NCBI RefSeq assembly: GCF_946481145.1
Contig: NZ_CAMLMJ010000016.1
Location: 1-64,000, forward strand
Length of the DNA: 64,000 bases
Direction: 5' to 3'
DNA from: an uncultured Sediminibacterium sp.
Lineage (GTDB): Bacteria; Bacteroidota; Bacteroidia; Chitinophagales; Chitinophagaceae
The position numbers and the translations under genes are program-made. Shown here piece by piece: positions 43,425 through 50,189 of this stretch (within the stretch, counting starts at the first letter, position 1; each line of letters begins with the position of its first letter). The notes beneath the pieces were generated by a model. The model saw nothing but the letters and a program-made list of their open reading frames with translations. It ran no database searches and was not told where the DNA came from.

Positions 43425-43672
43425 TTTTTATACTTTAAGGATATACCAATCTAATCGGTTTACTATTCCTGATTATATCAAAATACAATTTACGGATTTG
43501 ATTTGTTGAAATTCTCAAAGCAGTTCCCGGCTTTTTTAATACTGTTTAAGCTGTAGGGGTGGTTCAATTCAATCTATTAAACGGCACTGTTAAAAAAACG
43601 AAAAAGAAAAAATTAATTGAACCCTTTTGTCTGCAGCACTGTATTGGTAGTATAAAAACTAAAACGACAAAT

Positions 43673-44185
43673 ATGAAAATGAAATTTTTCTCTCTGGCTT
43701 TCGCGTTAATGATGGGTGCATTTATTACCGTGTCTGCTCAAAAAACAGTTGTAGATGTAGCAGTAGGTTCTAAAGATCACAGCACATTAGTTGCCGCTGT
43801 TAAAGCCGCTGGTTTGGTTGAAACATTACAAGGTGCTGGTCCATTTACTGTATTCGCACCAGTAAATCAGGCTTTTAGTAAATTACCTGCAGGTACTGTA
43901 GAGAATTTATTGAAACCAGAAAACAAAGCACAACTCGCTAAAATACTCACTTACCATGTAGTTGCCGGTAACCTGGATGCTGCTGCAGTTGTAAAAGCTA
44001 TAACAGATGGCGGTGGAAAAGCGGTAGTGAAAACAGTTAGCGGCGGAACACTCACAGCATCAATCAGCAATGGCAAAGTAATCCTGACCGATGAAAATGG
44101 CGGTACTGCAACGGTTACTGCTACCGACCTGAAAGCTGGTAACGGTGTGATTCATGTGATTGATGGAGTAGTATTGCCGAAGTAA
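43673..44185 (+). CDS. Secreted fasciclin (FAS1) domain protein
   Basis: This 170-residue protein starts at the ATG 43673, which gives a standard signal peptide (MKMKFFSLAFALMMGAFITVSAQ). A longer frame to 43559 is possible but its N-terminus is not signal-like. The single FAS1 domain shows DHSTLVAAVKAAGLVETLQGAGPFTVFAPVNQAFSKLPAGTVENLL and ILTYHVVAGNLD (the H1 and H2 conserved blocks), ending in NGVIHVIDGVVLPK. FAS1 proteins are extracellular and mediate adhesion or matrix binding. It is monocistronic, followed by a clear terminator at 44287. The TAA stop continues into a GGAATAAG word array. Confidence 0.9.
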   Translation: MKMKFFSLAFALMMGAFITVSAQKTVVDVAVGSKDHSTLVAAVKAAGLVETLQGAGPFTVFAPVNQAFSKLPAGTVENLLKPENKAQLAKILTYHVVAGNLDAAAVVKAITDGGGKAVVKTVSGGTLTASISNGKVILTDENGGTATVTATDLKAGNGVIHVIDGVVLPK

Positions 44186-44189
44186 GAAA

Positions 44190-44240
44190 AAGAATAAGAA
44201 ATAAGAAATATGGAATAAGGAATAAGAAAGGATTTGTTTG
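44190..44240. repeat. GGAATAAGAAATAAG word array after the fasciclin gene
   Basis: Tandem AAGAAATAAG/GGAATAAGG words follow the fasciclin stop by a few bases; the matching reverse-complement words (ATTCCTTATTCC and CATATTTCATATTTC types) lie at 44372-44473. Together they could pair across the terminator at 44287. Confidence 0.8.
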
Positions 44241-44286
44241 AATGATGAAATTTTCCCCCAGAATCTCCGATTTCTCATGTGCATGA

Positions 44287-44312
44287 AAAAGCCTCCAAAT
44301 GGAGGCTTTTTT
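44287..44312 (+). terminator. Intrinsic terminator of the fasciclin gene
   Basis: AAAAGCCTCC pairs with GGAGGCTTTT around a 4-nt AAAT loop, with a T-run after the stem. It lies about 100 nt past the stop. Confidence 0.85.
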
Positions 44313-44371
44313 AATATCGAATGATAAATGAATAATTCATAAAGAAATATTAGTAAAAACTACACCCTCAC

Positions 44372-44473
44372 TTCCTTATTCCTTATTCCATATTCCATAT
44401 TCCATATTCCATATTCCATATTTCATATTTCATATTTCTTATTTCTTATTTCTTATTTCATATTCCTTATTCC
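44372..44473. repeat. CCATATTCC / CTTATTTC word array
   Basis: ATTCCATATTCC repeated about five times, then TTCATATTTCATATTTC and TTATTTCTTATTTC words. It ends one base before the stop codon of the pruA fragment. Confidence 0.85.
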
Positions 44474-44885
<412 letters not shown>

Positions 44886-45218
44886 GGGCAAACCTGAGTT
44901 AGACTTAGTTTAATATTAAAGGCAAACGCATCTTTTTTTTTGACTTTGGCAAAATCAATCTGGTCATATGTCTGCAAAAGATCAATTTGTATTGTATTCG
45001 AAAGTGTATTTATCTAGATGTCTTTGCCTTGGCTTGATATTGCAGTTTCGTATCTTCTTCGTTAAGTATTTATGTGTTACTAGTGTATAAACTCGGTATT
45101 TATCTGAGTTCTCGGGGATTAATATATAGTTCAAATATACAATATTTTCTACATGTGCAACTGTGTCTTTTCTCAGTTACTTTAATAATCCTTATTCCAT
45201 ATTTTAAAAAAAAAATAT
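44886..45218. other. AT-rich leader of the lipoprotein cassette
   Basis: This 330-base stretch has no credible gene and no clear -33/-7 pair. A T10 run (44933) and an A10 run (45205) flank it, and CCTTATTCCATATTTT at the right is a word of the 44372-44473 type. Homology to pdhA stops at about 44885. A 72-codon frame at 45074-45292 overlaps the lipoprotein start and is not credited. Confidence 0.5.
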
Positions 45219-46079
45219 ATGAAATTTTTAACCAATTTTACAAAAAACATTACAGTAGTATTAGCCCTTCTTTGTTTTATTTCCGGGTGTAAAAAAAGTG
45301 AAACAGGAGGAGTGATATCAGTTTCATCAGATGAAAAAATTCGTTTGCAACAAATAAGTGTTAAAATAAAAGAGGCACAACTACAGGCAAAAGAATGGTA
45401 TGAAAAAGCTATTCATAATATAAAGAGTGGTAAATATGATTATTTAAAACTTGTTAAAGTTCAACGATCAGATGATGGAGGTGTTGGCGGTAATGAAAGT
45501 TTGGTTACTGATACAGCTTTTGTTGGTTTGTTATATTCTACTATATATAATGGGTTAGAAAACTACGATTATTATGTTCATAGTATGGGTACAACAGCGT
45601 ATAATAGCTTTGTTGCTGAAGCGATGTCTGCAAATGCAGATATGAGTTCGTTATTTACAAGTTATGGGCAATTTGAAGATCCTTTTCTTGAAAATTCAGC
45701 AGCAGTTTTTGCAAATGCAGCCTTAGTCATGAATAACAATGCAGATTTTGCTAACTTAGATCCTGTATCTCAAAAAGCTGTTCTTGAAGAAAGTATCGGA
45801 TTTTATTTTGAAAACGACCCGGTCTTATCTACTCCCCCTTCAGGCATACAAGTAAGTAGTATATTAAGTGACGTAACTTCATGCTTATGGGACGCCGTAG
45901 GAGGGTACTTAATAGGGAATGCTAGAATAATTAGAGATATAGTTGGTGCTATTAACGGATCGTCTATGGGATATGCATTTATTTATGCAATGGCAGGAAA
46001 AATACTAAAACAGACATTTGTAAACGCCGGGGGATGGTTTGGTATTGCAGCAGGCTTTGCTTGGTGTATGATTTTTTAA
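45219..46079 (+). CDS. Lipoprotein with glycine-rich hydrophobic C-terminus, unknown function
   Basis: This 286-residue protein has a lipoprotein signal (lipobox I-S-G-C, Cys about 24; MKFLTNFTKNITVVLALLCF). The middle (25-215) is acidic and helix-rich with YDYLKLVKVQ, SAAVFANAALVMNNNADFA and VLEESIGFYFENDPV. The C-terminal 65 residues (Cys 222 to the end) are hydrophobic and Gly-rich (AVGGYLIGNARIIRDIVGAI, MAGKILKQTFVNAGGWFGI) with Cys at 222 and 283, which could form a disulfide. The composition resembles pore-forming or bacteriocin-like tails, but I recognise no family. Hand counts of three 60-base lines in this gene gave 32-37 percent G+C, lower than much of the surrounding coding DNA. 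It is followed after 16 nt by a small membrane-protein gene. Confidence 0.72.
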   Translation: MKFLTNFTKNITVVLALLCFISGCKKSETGGVISVSSDEKIRLQQISVKIKEAQLQAKEWYEKAIHNIKSGKYDYLKLVKVQRSDDGGVGGNESLVTDTAFVGLLYSTIYNGLENYDYYVHSMGTTAYNSFVAEAMSANADMSSLFTSYGQFEDPFLENSAAVFANAALVMNNNADFANLDPVSQKAVLEESIGFYFENDPVLSTPPSGIQVSSILSDVTSCLWDAVGGYLIGNARIIRDIVGAINGSSMGYAFIYAMAGKILKQTFVNAGGWFGIAAGFAWCMIF

Positions 46080-46095
46080 ATAGTAATTCAATTTT

Positions 46096-46392
46096 ATGGA
46101 TAAAATCAGAAGAGCTGTACAAGTCGCGCTAATTGTTATTTGTTTTGTTAGCTTAAAACGAACAGAGAATTTTTCCCTAAAGCTAACATTGTATATAGTA
46201 TGTGTTTCATTATTGGTACAAGAATTTTTAAAAATATTTAATGCAGAAATGGATGAGAATGTGCAGTTGAAAGGTGATAAATATAAATATTTACGCTTAT
46301 TCGGAATAGTAGTGGTCGAGTTATTAATATTATTAGGAGTATACTATTTATCTACATTGCTCATGTTCGAAAAAAATATTAGTAAACATTGA
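46096..46392 (+). CDS. Small membrane protein with three predicted helices, unknown function
   Basis: This 98-residue protein has predicted transmembrane helices around residues 6-22, 27-47 and 68-91 (IVVVELLILLGVYYLSTLLM), and a short charged loop of MDENVQLKGDKYKY between the last two. It contains no recognised motif. It is 16 nt downstream of the lipoprotein gene and shares a single terminator with it, so the two are almost certainly one transcript. Small polytopic proteins next to hydrophobic-tailed secreted proteins are often immunity or export partners; that is only an inference here. AT-rich codon use matches the lipoprotein. Confidence 0.7.
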   Translation: MDKIRRAVQVALIVICFVSLKRTENFSLKLTLYIVCVSLLVQEFLKIFNAEMDENVQLKGDKYKYLRLFGIVVVELLILLGVYYLSTLLMFEKNISKH

Positions 46393-46491
46393 GAATTAGC
46401 GTAGTTAAGGAATCTAAATTGCATCTTTCAAGTGGATATAAATCCTGAGAAAAGAAGACAAGTACAGAATTTTTAGATCATGGCGGATATA

Positions 46492-46527
46492 AAGAGGTTG
46501 TCTGAAATTTTAGACAACCTCTTTTTC
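46492..46527 (+). terminator. Intrinsic terminator of the lipoprotein cassette
   Basis: AAGAGGTTGTCT pairs with AGACAACCTCTT around an 8-nt A/T loop, then a T-run. It lies about 100 nt past the stop of the 46096-46392 gene, with no other gene between. Confidence 0.9.
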
Positions 46528-46593
46528 TTAGCAACCAGAATGAATAGAGGTTAAATGTTTTTTGTATTTTAATGTCTGTCGTTTTTTGCGTCA

Positions 46594-48225
46594 TTAAATC
46601 TCGCCTAAAAACGGATACTTGTAGTCCACTGGGGGATTGTAAGTTTCTTTGATGGTACGGGCACTTAACCAGCGATAAAGGTTCAGCATGCTGCCGGCTT
46701 TATCATTGGTTCCAGAAGCTCTTGCTCCACCAAATGGTTGTTGACCAACTACCGCTCCGGTAGGTTTGTCGTTGATGTAGAAATTACCCGCTGCATTACG
46801 CAATTTATTGGTAGCTAATTCAACCGCTGCTCTGTCTTGCGATAATACGGCTCCCGTTAAAGCATATGCAGAAGTGCTGTTAACCAAATCAAGCGTTTTT
46901 TCAAAATCCGCTGCTTTATAGGTATAGATGGTTAATACAGGTCCAAAAATTTCTTCGCACATTGTTCTGTATTTCGGATCGGTGGTTTCAATGATAGTAG
47001 GTTCAATAAAGTAACCTGCTTTCTTACTATAGTTACCGCCGGCTATAATTTTTGCCTTTTTATCTTTCTTAGCGCCATCGATATATTTAGTGATACTGTT
47101 GAAAGCTTTTTCATCAATTACCGCATTAATGAAATTGGTGAAATCTTCCACAGTTCCCATTTTCATGGTCTTTATTGTAGCAACCAGTTTTTGTTTTACT
47201 TCAGCAGCAATATTATCTGGCAGGTAAGCGCGTGAGGCGGCTGAACATTTTTGACCCTGATATTCAAAAGCTCCACGTGCCAAAGCAGTTACCACCGCAT
47301 CTACATCCGCACTTGAATGGGCTATTACAAAGTCTTTACCACCCGTTTCGCCAACAATACGGGGATAGGATTTGTATTTTGCAATATTCTCTCCTATAAC
47401 CTTCCACATATTATTGAATACGCCTGTAGAACCAGTGAAATGTACACCAGCAAAATCGGCATGTCCAAAACAAACTTTACCAATGGTTGGTCCATCAACA
47501 TAAATCAGGTTAATAACACCATCTGGTAATCCTGCTTCTTTTAAAATGCGCATAAATAGTTGGGCAGAATAAATTTGCGTATTGGCTGGTTTCCAAACAA
47601 CAACGTTACCGCACATTGCGGCAGAAGTGGGTAGGTTACCGCCAATGGCTGTAAAATTAAATGGAGTAACAGCCAGTACAAATCCTTCTAAAGCGCGCCA
47701 TTCCATGCGGTTGTGCATGCCAGGAGCAGAAATAGGCTGTTGTTTATAGATTTCACTTAAGAAATGCACATTAAAACGTAAAAAATCGATCAGTTCGCAA
47801 GTACTATCAATCTCAGACTGGTAGGCGTTCTTGCTTTGTCCAAGCATAGTACTGGCATTCATAGTATAACGATACTTTGTAGCCAGCAGGTCTGCTGCTT
47901 TTAAGAAGATATGTGCCCTGTTCTCCCAACTCATAGCCGCCCATGCCTCTTTTGCTTTTAAAGCTGCATCAATTGCCTGATGTACATGTTTTTCTTCACC
48001 GGAATGGAAATAACCAAGTGTATGTGCTATTTCATGAGGTGGGTGGATAGCAACTTTATTGCCTGTTTTAACTGACTTACCACCGATATACATCGGAATA
48101 TCCAGTGACTTCTTTTTCAGATCGGCGATTGCTTTTTTAAGTGCCGCTTTTTCTGGTGTGCCGGGGGCATAACTGTTAACAGGCTCATTGGCCGGAATCG
48201 GGTAGGAGAAAGTACCAAAGCTCAT
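46594..48225 (-). CDS. pruA: L-glutamate gamma-semialdehyde (1-pyrroline-5-carboxylate) dehydrogenase
   Basis: This is the aldehyde dehydrogenase that oxidises glutamate semialdehyde to glutamate in proline and ornithine breakdown. Its 543 residues are normal for the stand-alone form. Seen: AVTPFNFTAIGGNLPTSAAM, VVWKPANTQIYSAQL, the catalytic Glu in RIVGETGGKDFVI, the catalytic Cys in YQGQKCSAASRAYLP, and EEIFGPVLTIYTYK. A C-terminal [25 protein letters not shown] motif is shared with PutA-like enzymes. No proline dehydrogenase is adjacent. The last 65 codons have a duplicate at 44474-44669. Confidence 0.95.
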   Translation of the reverse strand: MSFGTFSYPIPANEPVNSYAPGTPEKAALKKAIADLKKKSLDIPMYIGGKSVKTGNKVAIHPPHEIAHTLGYFHSGEEKHVHQAIDAALKAKEAWAAMSWENRAHIFLKAADLLATKYRYTMNASTMLGQSKNAYQSEIDSTCELIDFLRFNVHFLSEIYKQQPISAPGMHNRMEWRALEGFVLAVTPFNFTAIGGNLPTSAAMCGNVVVWKPANTQIYSAQLFMRILKEAGLPDGVINLIYVDGPTIGKVCFGHADFAGVHFTGSTGVFNNMWKVIGENIAKYKSYPRIVGETGGKDFVIAHSSADVDAVVTALARGAFEYQGQKCSAASRAYLPDNIAAEVKQKLVATIKTMKMGTVEDFTNFINAVIDEKAFNSITKYIDGAKKDKKAKIIAGGNYSKKAGYFIEPTIIETTDPKYRTMCEEIFGPVLTIYTYKAADFEKTLDLVNSTSAYALTGAVLSQDRAAVELATNKLRNAAGNFYINDKPTGAVVGQQPFGGARASGTNDKAGSMLNLYRWLSARTIKETYNPPVDYKYPFLGEI

Positions 48226-48529
48226 GTTTCAAGATTTTGAGGATGCAAGGTAGGAAATAAGAAATAAGGAATATGAAATAAGGAATAAGAAATGAAGAAA
48301 TGGGTTAGTTGTTGGGTAAATTCAGGTGAGGAAGAATTGATATTCCATTGTTTTATAAGGTATTTATGGTTGCTGGATTCTTATGCCATCTGTCAGTAAG
48401 CTATCCGGAAGCTATTAATGCAAATCAAGGGTTCAACCTAAATATGGGTAAAAAAATCCCGCCATTGGTCATCATTTATTATAGGGAAATCATATTAGTT
48501 CCGTAGTTTAAATCTCTAAAAATTACGCT
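48226..48529. repeat. Divergent gap with GGAATAAG word array
   Basis: About 300 bases separate the starts of pruA (48225) and the sulfurtransferase (48530). GAAATAAGAAATAAGG and GGAATAAGAAATG words occupy 48251-48300; the rest has no ORF or obvious promoter consensus. There is no inverse array here, so this one is a single-sided copy. Confidence 0.65.
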
Positions 48530-49402
48530 ATGCGTTACCCGCTGCTTTTTATTGCCATTCTGGTATCATCAGCCCTCTGTGCACAAACCAATCCCATTCT
48601 GGTTAATCCTAACTGGTTACAAGAGCATAAAGCGGATAAAAACATGGTGGTGCTGCAAACCAATTTCCTACGCCTCGATTTCGAAAGGGAACATATTCCG
48701 GGTGCCCGTTTTCTATGGCCCGACTGGCTGGCCGCGCATTCACCAGAGGGTAATTTTAATGTACCCGATCTGATATCGGCCAGGAAAATATTACAAACAC
48801 TGGGTATCAACCAAAATTCACATATCATATTAGCCTACACGCGCACTGATCTTACGGTTACGGCACGAATGTTTTTAACACTGGAACAGTTGGGACTTTA
48901 TGGCAAAGTGAGCCTGCTTGATGGCGGACTTGAAGAGTGGAAAAAAGCAGGCTTGCCACTGGAAATGGGGCCTTCGCCCACCGCAGGCAAAGGAAATATA
49001 GAACCCAAATACCAACAACTGCTGGTTGATAAGAATTATGTACAGAAAGCATTGACAGGAACAGATAAAATGGTGGTAGATGCAAGACTAAAAAGATTCT
49101 ATGATGGAGATGTTACGGGTAATCCCCGCGACGGACATATCACCGGTGCCCTTAACCTGCCTTATCCCGACCTGCTAGACAGTACCATGAAATTTAAGCC
49201 GGTGCAGCAGTTGGCAAATTATTTTAATGCAGTAAACAAGGATAGGCAAAAAGAAATGATTGGTTATTGTTTTATCGGGCAAACTGCAAGTGTGGTTTAT
49301 CTCGCAGGAAGAATCCTTGGGTATCCGATGAAAATATATGACGGTTCATTACAGGAGTGGAGCAGGTTGCCGGAGTTACCGATGGAGAAAACCAGTCAGT
49401 AA
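48530..49402 (+). CDS. Secreted two-domain sulfurtransferase (rhodanese family)
   Basis: This 290-residue protein has a signal peptide (MRYPLLFIAILVSSALCAQ) and two rhodanese domains (about 25-150 and 165-285). The first has DFEREHIPGARFLWPDWL and ILAYTRTDLTVTARMF (no Cys at the active-loop position). The second has MVVDARLKRFYDGDVTGNPRDGHITGALNLPY and the active-site Cys in IGYCFIGQTASVVYLAG. This is the 3-mercaptopyruvate/thiosulfate sulfurtransferase layout, with the first domain inactive as usual. The periplasmic location implied by the signal is unusual for this enzyme class. The 3' end overlaps the convergent membrane-protein gene by 27 nt. Confidence 0.88.
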   Translation: MRYPLLFIAILVSSALCAQTNPILVNPNWLQEHKADKNMVVLQTNFLRLDFEREHIPGARFLWPDWLAAHSPEGNFNVPDLISARKILQTLGINQNSHIILAYTRTDLTVTARMFLTLEQLGLYGKVSLLDGGLEEWKKAGLPLEMGPSPTAGKGNIEPKYQQLLVDKNYVQKALTGTDKMVVDARLKRFYDGDVTGNPRDGHITGALNLPYPDLLDSTMKFKPVQQLANYFNAVNKDRQKEMIGYCFIGQTASVVYLAGRILGYPMKIYDGSLQEWSRLPELPMEKTSQ

Positions 49403-50128
49403 TTCAATGGCCCTTTCGGCTGCTTGAACAGCATCTTGAGGAACTGGAATCCGGATCTCTTCAAATGCAAAACCACCCTTTCTTAATTTCCATTCATACC
49501 TCACTTCTAGCAAAAGGTCTGATTGGGTTTTAATGAACTTCGCTGCAGCAACACGCATGCCAGAAGTGTTTAAAGGATATATGGTTTGGTTAAAAGCTGC
49601 TGATTCAGGTGTGATGATAATACGAACAGCATCGCCAATTTTGGGTAGTTTTGAAACCAGCGTTCGATATTTTATTAAGTAATAAATGACAGCAATCGGA
49701 AAGGAGAAGAATAAACTCATTTGAAAATTAACGGGTCTCGAAAAAATCAGGATGACACTTCCTACTATTATGATCAAACCCGATTCAAACAAAAGCCCCT
49801 TGGTTCTTCTGGCTTTTTCTGTGTTTAAGAAATGATTCCATTCAGTAGTATTGAGTTGCCAACTCACCGCATCTTCCGGTAAAACTGGGGATTGCGAAAC
49901 CTGTATATGTTTTTGTTCAATTGCCGTTATTTCTGCTCTCTGCAAAAAACCACGGATAAAGGCCACAAGACAACTGATGCCAGTAAGCAACATAACAAGT
50001 CCGCCCAATAATACCAGTCCATCGGCAGAAATAACCACCATTATCGACATGGGAAGCAGTAGTATCGCCAAAAGGAGATAGATAATGCTTGTAATGCGTG
50101 AGGTTTGTTTAAAGCTTTGTTGATCCAT
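49376..50128 (-). CDS. Membrane protein of unknown function
   Basis: This 250-residue protein has four predicted transmembrane helices in two pairs (about 11-35 and 37-62; 108-127 and 132-152), followed by a soluble C-terminal domain of about 95 residues (KIGDAVRIIITPESAAFNQTIYPLN, LLLEVRYEWKLRKGGFAFEEIRIPVPQDAVQAAERAIELL). The C-terminal half resembles a YcxB/SMODS-like membrane-regulatory layout, but I do not claim a family. The start lies only 4 nt after the base of a strong terminator hairpin (50133-50169). It overlaps the sulfurtransferase gene tail to tail. Confidence 0.7.
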   Translation of the reverse strand: MDQQSFKQTSRITSIIYLLLAILLLPMSIMVVISADGLVLLGGLVMLLTGISCLVAFIRGFLQRAEITAIEQKHIQVSQSPVLPEDAVSWQLNTTEWNHFLNTEKARRTKGLLFESGLIIIVGSVILIFSRPVNFQMSLFFSFPIAVIYYLIKYRTLVSKLPKIGDAVRIIITPESAAFNQTIYPLNTSGMRVAAAKFIKTQSDLLLEVRYEWKLRKGGFAFEEIRIPVPQDAVQAAERAIELLTGFLHR

Positions 50129-50132
50129 AATA

Positions 50133-50169
50133 AAAAGCCCTCTAAATATAAGTTATTCAGAGGGCTTTT
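50133..50169 (-). terminator. Terminator of the M16 peptidase gene, abutting the next start
   Basis: On the minus strand AAAAGCCCTCT pairs with AGAGGGCTTTT around a 15-nt loop and the T-run continues to within 2 nt of the ATG of the 49376-50128 gene. It ends the M16 transcript; for the downstream gene it is the immediate 5' leader. Confidence 0.85.
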
Positions 50170-50189
50170 CATAAATTCTAAAGGTGATA

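Noticed and set aside
45074..45292. A 72-codon ORF overlapping the lipoprotein start
   Set aside because: It is in another frame, rich in Leu/Tyr/Phe by A+T composition, and overlaps the well-formed lipoprotein signal.
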